NCBI GenBank assembly: GCA_033557685.1
Contig: JAWQRN010000464.1
Coordinates: 1 to 29,268 of the forward strand
Direction: 5' to 3'
DNA length: 29,268 bases
From: Sperchopsis tessellata
Taxonomy: Eukaryota; Arthropoda; Insecta; Coleoptera; Hydrophilidae
This document shows positions 18,693 to 27,830 of the stretch, piece after piece. Every line of letters starts with the position of its first letter. Positions within the stretch are counted from its first letter, which is position 1. The notes under the pieces were generated by a model. That model had not been told where the DNA came from. It searched no databases and saw only the letters and a program-made list of their open reading frames with translations. The translations under genes and the position numbers were made by a program.

Positions 18693-20574
18693 GTAAATTC
18701 AAAATATTATTATTTCGAATGGTGTTGGCCAAAAATAGAATGGCACACTATCTGCCATATGGTGTGCTGTTATCTTCATGAACTATGCGATCTCAGAAAT
18801 ATATTTTTAAGTATCACGTCATATTTTGATTATTTTTATAATTTTTAAATTCTATTACTTTACTTTTATTGGCTTCTGCAATATATTCAAAGTTTTTTTT
18901 TGTTACTGGCATTGAGGTATATGATACACGAAACATTTAGGAAGTTAATAGTGCTCTATACTAAATCAAGACGCTTCTTATTAAAGACCTAAGACCATAT
19001 TTAACTTGGTTGTGTGATGTTCAAGGTTAAATCAAAATGTGTTATTTATTAGGTTGCTGAATAATTTCTATCTGTTTGAATACACTTCGAGCAACGACTA
19101 ACAAAGGCATAAATACTATGTCTTTTCTGAGAGAAACAAGCTGGATTGATTTAATGCGGTTACTGTACCAAATAGTGACATTTGTTAAAAAATTTCATTC
19201 TGATAACAGTTTCTATATCTATAATTCTTGTGTCTATACCACTTTAAAATTATCCTCTTCGGTCATTTATCTAAAATATTCAAATAAATTCCAAAACATA
19301 TGCAAAAATGGCAATTTCGTGTAGATTAATACTAAATTTCACGTACTGTTAATACAATTGCAGCATTGTAACTTTGCAATACCTCTCATAATATGCTTAC
19401 CCACGATCTTAAAGCACTTATACAAGAAATCAAATGTGTATTCTTGGTGGAGGACCTTTTTGGTAATTTTTTTTTTGGTGAGTATGTATATTGTTTGACC
19501 TGTTCTACTCCTGTATTAGGGTTTTTTTAGAAATTAATAAATAAGTGGGGTACAGCTAATTACTAACAGAGACGTACTGATGATGTCTTGATGAGAGAAA
19601 TACGTTGTCCACTGCAATTTTGGCTTGTTCCCATATTTTTCGATGCATATTTGATTTCTGTATTTAATATATTAACTTAGCCGTTTTACCTGAAATCTAC
19701 GACACTTTCTTACCGTTTAAAAACTGAATAATAATACCAGTACCATTAAAATTAGTCTATTACTTTCTGAATGTTTAATTTTATATCAAAACTCCTATAC
19801 CAGAGTTTGAGATCCAAAGTTTAAAAAAAAATAATATTAAATTTAAAAAAGAAACAAATCGACATCTTGTATGTGTGAAAATATTAAAATTTTACTAAAA
19901 CAAGTTTAAAAAAAAAACACTTTTTGGTGAAAAACAACCTTTATTATAACGTCTGTTTAGTTTTTTTTTGATATAGCTACATTTATACCTGTTACAATTT
20001 CAAATAGTTGTATCATTAAGTGCTTTCTAGTATTGAATATTTCTAGAATTATCTTGAATGAAAATTAAAATTTTTAAGTCTTTGAAGGGCAGTAGTTATT
20101 TTTGTGTTTTATCCAACCCTCCATTAGACAAACGGTTCATTAAATTCATATAAGCGTATGAAAAACTTGTACCCAGTGTTCACGATAAGCTATGAATGAT
20201 AAAGGCTGTACGTGGTCGTTTTCAAAATTGCTGTCAAATTCACATAATATCAGTTTACGGAACATAGGGCTCTTCGAAAAGAATAGCTTAAAGATAAGAA
20301 AGACCTTGTACAACTACATTTAGAAAAATCACAAAACGTGAAATTTCCAAATAAGTTTGTGTAAGACTTTTTTAGCTAGTTGAAATACGAAAAGTGAAAT
20401 CTTATTCTGATACAAACAAACGTAAGTAAGCCATTTTATTTGTTAATATTTTACATCGAGCTAATACCTGATTAAGATTTGAAGGTGTGTAAATGCACCT
20501 AAAAAAGTTGGTCTTCTCCTGTAATTGTCCATTTTCCCAAAATGTCAAATATTAAAAAAATATAACCTAAGGTG
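18693..20574. other. Intron 3, left half, no gene recognised
   Basis: Nearly 1.9 kb of AT-rich DNA. The only item noted is the hammerhead-like motif at 19577-19604. The open frame 19076-19324 has no recognisable motif. Confidence 0.45.
19577..19604 (+). repeat. Hammerhead-like motif, copy F (weak)
   Basis: Reads CTGATGATGTCTTGATGAGA followed by GAAATACG. It has an exact CTGATGA box, a possible 3-bp stem (TCT/AGA) and a GAAA box. Flanking ACGTA and TACGT could pair with each other. It lacks the CCCGGA tail. Confidence 0.3.
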
Positions 20575-21085
20575 GACCGATCGACTATTGCAGAAAAAGT
20601 CAAGATGGCCGTGTAAGAAGTGGATTTTTAGGTTCATCAAACATCCAAGCTTTTTTAATGTGTTATTAGATACGATAAGCTTTTAGTTTGGGTCTTTTAC
20701 ATTGCCCAAAAACATGGTCACAACTTGCTTAAATAAGGTCCAAGCCTCCTTCTCCTTTGTAGTTATTTTATTTTCAAAGTTGGAATCGAACATCATTTTT
20801 CGAATGTCAGTTTGGCTTCTGATAAATGAGGAAACTTTTCACATAAATAATTAAAACATTCACCATATTTAGGCAAGGATTTTACAAACTGTCTCATCAA
20901 ACCTAATTTGATGTGAAGAGGTGGTTTTTTGGATGTATTAAATTTTTGCGCAAAATGTTCTTCTCTCCAGCTCTTAAGGTTTTTCTTGCAGGCCAATTTT
21001 TTCTGGACAAGTGTTGACCCCTTGCTCTACTGTCTCACTCACATATAAAACAAGAAAATTTAGTAAATCCACTTTGTTGGATGTT
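20575..21085 (-). pseudogene. Fragment of a widespread transposon-associated protein
   Basis: On the minus strand, blocks in three frames read in order: SGFTKFSCFICE, DSRARGQHLSRKNWPARK (21060-21005), PPLHIKLGLMRQFVKSLP (20918-20870), CFNYLCEKFPHLSEAKL (20860-20806), DIRKMMFDSNFENK, EAWTLFKQVVTMFLGN (about 20755-20700) and LKIHFLHGHLDFF (about 20640-20600). From memory this block order belongs to a high-copy uncharacterised protein family in insects and cnidarians that is usually transposon-borne; I cannot name the element class. A stop follows in CICE and frames change twice, so the copy is dead. Confidence 0.6.
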
Positions 21086-21254
21086 ATCAAATGCACAAAT
21101 ATTAGATAAAAAAATGCATTTCTTACATTTTGAATATTCAAGAAAAAATGGTAGGTGGTACAACTTTTTTATTATTATTTTCGGACTCAGTTCACCCAAA
21201 AACATAAGAATCGGGAGAAATCATTAAAAAAGTTTTTTTATCGTTGGCCTGTGT
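21086..21254. other. Short AT-rich spacer
   Basis: Nothing recognised between the antisense fragment and the LINE. Confidence 0.4.
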
Positions 21255-22180
21255 AATCAGTTGGAATTTAGGTCAGATAAGCAGAATTGATCAGGAAAAT
21301 TAAGCACTACAAACAATTATGGTCAGAGGATAACGCAGAGGAAACAAGGATACAAAAGAGGGACACAAGGGGACTAAAGGCAACAGGGTTTGATGGCATA
21401 AACGCGAAGCTATTGAAATACAGAGGCACTTTCTTGAAAGTGTTGAAAGGAATGTGAAATCCCAGAAGATTGGCAAATGGCGAAGGTTATCTCGCTTTTC
21501 AAGAAAAATTGTCAAAATTACATAGGGAAAAGTTTACTAGACTCCAGCTATAAAATATATCTAAGAATAATGAATAACAAAACCAGAACATACTGGGTGA
21601 AGAACAGATGGGATTTAGAAAGGGAAGATGAACAATAGATGGAATATTCACATTACGGCAAGGGATAGAGAAAAGTTGAGAATTTAATAGGGAAACATAT
21701 TTGCTTTGTGGATTTGGAAAAAGCTTTCGACAGAGTAGATAAGAGCACCCTATGGAACATCATGGAAAGAAGAGGCTATCCTAAATACCTGATTAATGCC
21801 ATCAAAACCTTATATGTAAACACCCAAATAATTTTGGATATCGGAGGAAACTTCACAAAGGTGATAAAAACAAACTGAGGGGTAAGATAAGGCTGGTGAT
21901 TTCCCCGACCCTGTTCAACATATATAGAGACGAAATTATACGTGAAATTGCTGAAACTGAGGATAAATTACAACAAGGGGTATACCTGTTTCAAAACATG
22001 TGAAAAATATAACAGGAAACTCTCATCTGACAAAACAAAGACAATGATTTTTGAAGGCACAACCCCCGTTAGAACGAAAATAGTTGTTAATAATACAACA
22101 GTAGAACAAGTAAAGCACTTTAAGTATCTAAGTTACGATCTATCATACGAATATAGCAGGGACATCGAACAAAAGTGACA
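21255..22180 (+). mobile_element. RTE-like LINE reverse-transcriptase fragment, FADD box deleted
   Basis: Sense-strand blocks read HYKQLWSEDNAEE, then GFDGINAKLLKY (21388-21420), FQEKLSK then LLDSSYKIY-like words, LGEEQMGFRKG (21594-21627), TIDGIFTLRQGIEKS and FVDLEKAFDRVD-like words (21708-21740), NIMERRGYPKYLINAIKTLY (21756-21812) and SPTLFNIY (21904-21927). The following frame jumps from DEIIREIAETEDKLQQG directly into the thumb (YNRKLSSDKTKTMIFEG ... VEQVKHFKYL). The FADD active-site strand that should lie between them is missing, so an internal deletion removed the catalytic centre. The wording fits RTE-like LINEs common in arthropods; the clade is not certain. Confidence 0.85.
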
Positions 22181-22189
22181 GCCTACCAT

Positions 22190-22742
22190 TACTGTTATTC
22201 TCTTTTTGGATTTCTTGCTATTTCTTGCTTCTTGTATCATATCTGACAAGCAACGGAAAAACTGTCCAGTTTTGTCAGCATTAAAAATATTTTAGGCACT
22301 ATAGTCTTTAAGTATGGTAGGCAAAGTAGAATTTGATATATCATTTAACACTTGCCGCGATTCTCCACATACTCTTTTAAAAACAATCGCATGCCTCTTC
22401 ATAAATCGTTCCTGCCAACCAGGATTGGAAGAAAATTTATTCCTTATTTGCACCGCAAACATATCCGCTTTTTCCATTAAAAGGGGCCCTGAAATTGGAA
22501 CATTTTCAGATTCTGCTTGTTTAAACCAAATGAGTAGTGCAGAGCCTCTAATTCTTCGTGTTTTGCTGTCCTCGTGCGTTTTCTATCTGGTTTGTATTTA
22601 CTGCCCTCAAACATTTCTTTAATACTGGGTTGATTTTTTTATAATAGTTGACAAAATTTGGTATACCAAAGTTTTTGCAAATTGCTGTTTTCGACATTTC
22701 ACCCGCTCGTAAAAGTTGCATTTTCACTTTTAGGGAAAACAT
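22190..22742 (-). mobile_element. Tigger/pogo-type transposase N-terminus, antisense
   Basis: On the minus strand the CENP-B-type HTH reads KVKMQLLRAGEMSKTAICKN then FGIPN (22733-22650). The second helix-turn-helix reads ALLIWFKQAESENVPISGPL then MEKADMFAVQIRNKF (22545-22430), then NPGWQERFMKRHAIVFKRVC then GES (22425-22355). After a stop the DDE start appears as NIFNADKTGQFF (about 22285-22250), where Glu of the usual ADETG is Lys. It is interrupted by stops and has no C-terminal half. It is a different copy from 841-2660, judged by wording. Confidence 0.85.
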
Positions 22743-23525
22743 ATATTAATGATACGGATCAAATGTGCAATTTTTGTTAAATGATTTTTTTTGCTATGCT
22801 TTTTTGCATTAAATGATTTTCACTGTATGTCCTGATAATGTAGATAATGATAAGAAATATTTCCCAGGAAATATAAAATGGGTTAAAACAGACCAGGAGC
22901 CTAGGAGATAAACTCAACTGGATATTGTACATATTTAATAGTAATTAATTTAAAAGTAGTAGATTCAAGTTTTTTTCAAAGGTAGGTAATTTTTTTTTCT
23001 TTTTAATGAGTTTTTAAACTACTTATTTTGAGTTGTTGCCAGGTTGTGATGTCTTTTGTTATCGTGTTTTTGTATATATATACGTATATATATATATATA
23101 TACAGCGTGTTACAAAATTATGTTCCATAACTATAGGAAATCATAAAACATGCAAAAACAAAGAAAAACTTCTAAACATATGTCATAAAATGCTTCGTTT
23201 TCCGTCTATCTGTCTGTATGTGTTCTTTACAAAAACAATATCTCGAGAACGGATAAATGTAAAACCTTTAAATTTGGCATTAAATAATTGTTAAAAAATT
23301 AATTTCGTTATGTTTATTAATTTTAAAGTGGCGGTTGTTTTAAGATGCTTAATGCTTTAACTATCCAAATAAGGCTGCAAAATAACTCAATAACCTTAGT
23401 TTTATATTTATGTACGAATTTTTCAATTATGTGAAAGTTGTTCACCGTTGAAAGTTTTTCTGCATCTTTAAGGTTGTTATTGAGTTCATAACCAGGCATG
23501 TGTTGACGAACTAACCAATTTTCAG
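22743..23525. other. End of intron 3
   Basis: Contains an AT microsatellite and, right after it, TACAGCGTGTTACAAAATTA (23101-23120), which resembles the terminal repeat of a Tc1/mariner-type non-autonomous element. ATATCTCGAGAACGG near 23239 recalls sequences inside such elements. No gene seen. Ends at AATTTTCAG before 23526. Confidence 0.4.
23073..23102. repeat. (TA)n microsatellite
   Basis: About 30 bases of alternating T and A with one CG interruption, in intron 3. Confidence 0.9.
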
Positions 23526-23681
23526 GTCAAGGAAGGAAGAAGCGTGGGAAGAGAGGCCAGACACAAGCTGAAACGGGTGGTGAGGCTTCAGTTCCGCAAG
23601 AAAGTCCATTGCAGTTACCGCAACAACCTGCAGCGCCTAGCCCAATAAGTCACGCAGCAGGTGGAGACCAAAGACCAGCAG
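23526..23681 (+). CDS. Ago2: Argonaute-2-like protein, exon 4 (residues 265-316)
   Basis: This 156-nt exon is flanked by AATTTTCAG| and G|GTAAAA and is phase 1 on both sides (52 codons). It encodes GQGRKKRGKRGQTQAETGGE, then ASVPQESPLQLPQQP, ending GGDQRPA. The strongly basic start RKKRGKRG repeats the Gly-Lys/Arg theme of exons 1-3 and may contact RNA or act as a nuclear or nucleolar-type signal. No stop lies in the joined frame, while the other frames are poor. It was missed by a simple open-frame length filter because of its small size; it is supported by matching splice phases and by composition, not by a domain. Confidence 0.72.
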
Positions 23682-24033
23682 GTAAAAATATTCTAATTTG
23701 ATTGATGATGACCTGCTTTGGTACCATTTTACTTAAAATAGATGTCAATTTTGTTTCGTGGGGTAATTTTAAGGTTATTTAAAAGAAAGTTACATTTTCA
23801 AGTTGCCATAACTTTTTTAGAAATTCAATTGTACATAAAATAAAAACATTTTTTGTAAGAAAATTTAAACCCTTTAGATATTATACTGTAACTGTAAATT
23901 TCATAAGTTTAAAATCAGTCACGCCCTTCATTATGTTTATAAAATAAGTGCATGTTGTATATTTTGTATTCAAACTCAAAAAAATAATTATAATGAAGTT
24001 GTTAGGTATCACAAACATAAAACTAAGAAATAT
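23682..24033. other. Start of intron 4
   Basis: AT-rich DNA after the donor; nothing recognised. Confidence 0.45.
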
Positions 24034-24258
24034 TTAGTGAGATTCTTATGCTCGATTTGGGGCACATAGTTTTTTGAAATCTGGTTCAAATGATGCAAGG
24101 TATAACCTTAAATTTGGAGTTGCATTCAGCTTCTTTTGGTATTTGTTTTTTAAAAAAATAAATGAAGACAAAACTCTCTCAATTAGCTCCTTACTTGTAC
24201 ACGCTAACGGAAATGGAAAGCTGCGCATTGCGCATATTCTCACCTGACATCTAATCAA
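24034..24258 (-). mobile_element. hAT-type transposase C-terminus, antisense
   Basis: The minus strand gives ERVLSSFIFLKNKYQKKLNA, then TPNLRLYLASFEPDFKKLCA, PNRA, a stop, and ESH before a second stop. This matches the C-terminal dimerisation segment of hAT-superfamily transposases of the ZBED5/FAM200-like type (SS-x-x-LKxKYRNRLxxxxDLRL ... PxxxKLCxxxQAQxSH). A stop has replaced the Gln before ESH. The rest of the transposase is not found upstream, where a LINE piece begins at 24262, so it is a short relic. Confidence 0.65.
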
Positions 24259-24261
24259 AAA

Positions 24262-25075
24262 TTGAAATTGAAATTTTCCTTTGAATTTGGCCTTTCAAGT
24301 AGTATCACTCATAAATCAAGTGAAGGATGGGGCTGTGCGGTCTACAATCCCCTGTATAATAAGAAGAATCTACTTAGATTACCTAATGAAACATCCATTT
24401 TTTTCTGTGGAAGCATATGCCATATTGGAAGCATTGAAATATACTCGAGAACTAAATAACCAGATAATCATTATATTTTCGGACTCACAAAGCGCTTTGC
24501 TTGCTCTTAGTCCTCAATATCATGCCACATTGCCTGTTGTGATTTTGCAAATAAAAAATGAAATTGTTTCAACGAATAGGGAAGGTCGGTCGATTTGTCT
24601 CTGTGGGATTAAGTCGCATTCAGAGTTGATGGGTAATGAGATCGTGGATGGTTTAGCGAAGCAAAGCATTGTAGATGGGGAATTTCTGAAGCTGCTTCCG
24701 CCCTTAAAGTAAAATACCGCAGGCATTGGCAGGATCATTGGAATTTATCCAATCTTAACCACCAAACTAAATATTACAGGGTTCATCCCTCATTTTTGGA
24801 CAAACCTTGGCACACTAACCAAAAAATATGCAGATATACCATAGCAAGAGTTAAATTTGGGCATGGGAGATATCCTGACTCTCCATCTTGTGAATGTGGT
24901 TGTGATTATTCTAACCTCAATCATATATTTTTGCTTGCCATAGGCACAGTTTGGGTTCCGGTATATTGTATAACGGATTATTCAAATAGGGAGTTCAGTT
25001 CACTATAGATGTCATAAAATTGCTACAGATTAACAAATAGAGAATCTTTGACTTGATAATGCAATTTATAACCGC
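24262..25075 (+). mobile_element. LINE 3' part: RNase H domain and Cys/His tail
   Basis: A C-terminal RNase H domain degrades the RNA strand in some non-LTR elements (I/LOA/R1-like clades). The start reads SSEGWGCAVYNPL in one frame, then FSVEAYAILEALKY (catalytic Glu), IIIIFSDSQSALLAL (catalytic Asp) and GNEIVDGLAKQSIV (last catalytic Asp) in another. The first Asp, normally in a TDAS-like word before the first strand, reads ITHKSS and is lost. After a stop, QDHWNLSNL and ARVKFGHGRYPDSPSCECG lead into NLNHIFLL, the Cys/His motif that follows RNase H in these LINEs. At least two frameshifts occur. The RT half is absent; the piece starts next to a hAT relic. Confidence 0.85.
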
Positions 25076-25268
25076 GAACATATATTAATATAAATTTTAC
25101 CCAAAAACTAGAGATCTACCTTCCTTAAAACTTACCTTTGTCTGTCTTTCTGTTTTCTGTGGCTTATATCTTGTTTGTATCAGTTAAGTCGTCATGATGG
25201 GCCCCTTGGTGTGAACTATGTGTCCTTGTTATTTTCCTTCTGATCTCTAGACAATCATGGTTTCTTTA

Positions 25269-26303
25269 CAACGGAAAGTAATGTCGATTTTTTACATTAA
25301 ATTTAAAGAAATTAATTTTTAGCTCTTGTTTTCAACAACCTTTTGCCATCTAGTGTGCAAATTTTCAATGCCGGATCGATAAAAATCAATTGGTTTTTGA
25401 GCAAAATATTTTTTGTCACATAGAAAGTGTTGTAGCGATCGAAATAAATGGAAATCCGATGGTGCTATGTTGGGCGATTATGGTGGGTGAGGCAGTACCT
25501 TGCGCAGTGCGGTCTTGCTGACAATCGCTGGACACTTTTCAATTAAAGATTGATTTACTCGATCTAGTTGTTCACAGTAAAGGTCTGCATTCACAGTTTG
25601 TCTAGGTTTCAGCTCTTCAAAATGAACGATTCCGTGAATACTCCACCAAACACACAAAAGCGCCTTTTTGGGATGTAAACCTGGCTTAGCAGTACTTCGT
25701 GGCGATTCATTCGGAGAGAGCCAAGCCCTTTTGCGTTTTGGATTATCATAGAGGACCCATTTTTCATCTCCAGTGATTGTGCCGTTGAAGCAATAAGTTG
25801 CATGTGGTGGATCAGTTAGGTTTGTTTTCTTCGGACAGATTATGCGTGACCCAAATACCTGCTCTGCATATTTCAATCTGTTGCAAATGTTCTTGGATGC
25901 TGAACCAAGGTTGGTTAAGAGTGTTTGACAGTTCCTTGATTGTCTGACACGGATTTGTTTCAACTTCCGCCCTTAACACGTCATTGTCTAAAGTTGTTGG
26001 TCTTCCTGATCGATACGAGTCGGAAAGATCAAAATTATCGGATCTGAACTTAGAAAACCACCTTTGGTATTTACGAACGTCTAATGCACTTGGATAAACA
26101 TCGCAAATATTTTTGATAGCAACTGTTACTACCCTTGTGTACCTCTTCTGGTATTTGACTGGCCATTTAAGATTTAATTATTTATAAGTAAACAAGTCAT
26201 TTTAACCTTAAAATGTCTTTGACTTGGTTTTAAGTACTCAATAAGCTGATATATGATAAACAAATAATGACATGCGCAGAAACGACCTTACTTTCTGGTC
26301 CCC
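25269..26303 (-). mobile_element. Mariner element with terminal repeats, internally deleted
   Basis: The ends match as inverted repeats: GAAAGTAATGTCGATTTTT at the left (from about 25275) and, on the minus strand, GAAAGTAAGGTCGTTTCTG at the right (to about 26303). The transposase starts at ATG 26166 (minus), with a frameshifted HTH part, and is then open from about 25963 to 25478. That stretch reads QTLLTNLGSASKNICNRL, TITGDEKWVLYDNPKRKRAW (first catalytic Asp), STAKPGLHPKKALLCVWWSI, then NADLYCEQLDRVNQSLIEKC. It then jumps to VLPHPP, so the HDNARPH segment with the second Asp has been deleted. It is a dead copy, antisense to the host gene, in intron 4. Confidence 0.9.
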
Positions 26304-26686
26304 TTAATATATGGGTTTTGATCCTGGAACAAATAAAATAAAAAAAAGAAGAAAATAAAAGTATTATCATTATTTTTCCTTAATTAATATATTCTTCATC
26401 AGAAGGATTTGAAATTCTATTTTTTTCTTCGTCGGGTTTGGAGAAGTACTGCTGGAAAGCTGATTTTAACCCATTTAAATGTTTATTTTTTTACTTATTT
26501 CCCGGGGCAGACGAAGCTTATTCTCAGATAAAATATTGTGCAAGGTTTCAAATACCTCTAGCTCGCCATTTTCGATACATGACTGGCAAAAATCAATATT
26601 TTAAATCATAGATTCAATTTTGTCTGAAACATTGAAGATTTTTATTGAGTTATTTTGACGTGCAATTAATTTAATTCATTGAAGTA
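26304..26686. other. Intron 4 DNA, nothing recognised
   Basis: AT-rich sequence between the mariner element and repeat copy D. Confidence 0.45.
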
Positions 26687-26790
26687 ACATCGCATGCCTT
26701 GAAAATGTTCCTTGCAAAAACAGACGAAACGTCAGCAATTATCAGAGCCTCTACACGGTTTCCACCTGGAAACAACTTTCAAACACGTTA
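26687..26790 (+). repeat. Dispersed repeat, copy D, with hammerhead-like core
   Basis: Second copy of the 4238-4342 repeat. 26698-26733 reads CTTGAAAATGTTCC, a loop, then CAGACGAAACGTC, followed by AGAGCCTCTACACGG and TTTCCACCTGGAAACAAC. This copy keeps the complete GACGAAACGTC word. Within that word ACGT is self-complementary, which in known dimeric hammerheads forms stem III. Confidence 0.6.
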
Positions 26791-27075
26791 AGAGTTTGTC
26801 AGAAGATTAGACGTATACCAGAACGACACGTAACTTAGACATTTATGTCCCACGATTATATAATAAATTATGGATTGAGATAAGACACCGTAGTGGTGCG
26901 ACTTCTACAAATAAGTTGAGGGGTCATTTGATGGGAAAGGCCTTGTAGTCTGTGGAGAACTTTGACATTTAAGTCATTTATCACAATTTGTTTTTTTTTT
27001 TATTGTGGTGTAAATTTATATTCTGTTTCGACTTGACATGTAAAAATGTTGAATTGGGTTTTTTCGTACTTTCAG
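26791..27075. other. End of intron 4
   Basis: No gene recognised. Ends with a pyrimidine-rich run and the acceptor CGTACTTTCAG before 27076. Confidence 0.5.
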
Positions 27076-27425
27076 TAGAAATGCCACCCCCCCAAACACC
27101 CTGGGGTCCAAAACCAACTGCTCAGGTGCAACAGCCACGAGGTCAACAGCCACAAGGTCAACAACTACGAGGCCAACAGCCACAAGGTCAGCAGCCGCAG
27201 CAGCAGCGAGGTATACAGCAAAGTCAACCCCCTGGTTTCGGAAGAGGCAGACCACAGCAGGCCCCTCATGGGGTAACACCTCCTCCAGGTTTCGTCCCAG
27301 GTCTTCAAGAAGGGGGTAAACGCAAACAACAAGAAGGTCCGAGCCCTATCACTGAGAAACTACCAAGTAAAGGTCCAGCACAGACTCCGTATGCCCTAGG
27401 TGCTATGAAACAACAGGTTGAACAG
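27076..27425 (+). CDS. Ago2: Argonaute-2-like protein, exon 5 (residues 317-433)
   Basis: This 350-nt exon runs from TACTTTCAG| to CAG|GTATTT. It enters in phase 1 (G|TA gives Val) and leaves in phase 0, so it breaks the 1-1 cassette pattern. It encodes VEMPPPQTPWGPKPTAQ, then four QPxGQ units (27132-27191), then GFGRGRPQQAPHGV, PPPGFVPGLQEGGKRKQQEG, PSPITEKLPSKGP and AQTPYALGAMKQQVEQ. GGKRKQQEGPS repeats the basic-QQ-GPS module of exons 2 and 3. GRGR and RG words could be arginine-methylation sites. Gln/Gly repeats just before the folded part are typical of insect Argonaute-2; the N domain is expected in the next exon, outside the window. The apparent hydrophobic start upstream (from a TTG at 26988) is intron read through the acceptor. 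Confidence 0.75.
27132..27191 (+). repeat. In-frame 15-nt tandem repeat (QPxGQ x4)
   Basis: Four units of CA(G/A)C(C/T)AC(G/A)AGG(T/C)CA(A/G) encode QPRGQ, QPQGQ, QLRGQ, QPQGQ. The pattern resembles the Gln/Gly repeats described for Argonaute-2 of other insects, which vary in copy number. Confidence 0.92.
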
Positions 27426-27609
27426 GTATTTAACTTTTAATATTATTTTTATTCTGTACACTTTCAGTTTTAAAAAAATTATGATCCAATTATCTGTTCA
27501 ATAGTTATAAGTGTTTTTTATGAGTAGACTCAAAATATAAAGTCCAAACATTTTATTGAAAAAAAATATTTTGATAGGAATAATTTTTTTTTAAATATCC
27601 CCTTTGTAC
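27426..27609. other. Start of intron 5
   Basis: AT-rich intronic DNA; nothing recognised. Confidence 0.45.
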
Positions 27610-27830
27610 CTCCTCAATAGAACAATTTATTAAAAAATTTCTGGGTTGGGGCACATTGTGGAATGTCTCCCTGGTTTTAAAACATTTATCAATTTCTTCT
27701 GCCACTAATCTAAAAAGATTTTCTGGTTAAATACTTTGGATTTGAGGTAATCCTAGGAAAATAATATCTAGAGTCAAATCTGGGGAACTAGCAGCCCAAT
27801 CAATCGGGCCACAATGTTCTAAACATCAGT
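27610..27830 (-). mobile_element. Mariner/IS630-type transposase C-terminus, antisense
   Basis: The minus strand reads EHCGPIDWAASSPDLT, then IIFLGLPQIQSI (degenerate from a DFFLWGYLK-like word), then AEEIDKCFKTRET, HNVPQPRNF and NCSIEEVQRGYL. The order is that of the end of DDE_3-type transposases (WPxRSPDLTPxDFFLWGYLK ... ExI ... RxxxCIExxGxxFE). Stops break the frame. It belongs to the same broad family as 12060-12263 but differs in wording, so it is an independent insertion. Confidence 0.65.

Noticed and set aside
18315..18696. Two other sense-strand frames over exon 3 (Ser/Thr-rich and Asn/Leu/Ile-rich)
   Set aside because: By-products of the 18-nt repeat read out of frame; the chosen frame is the only one joining exons 2 and 4 in phase.
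26988..27075. Apparent hydrophobic signal peptide (FFFLLWCKFIFCF) before exon 5
   Set aside because: It begins with TTG, is translated from a poly-T intron tract, and is cut off by the acceptor CTTTCAG at 27075.
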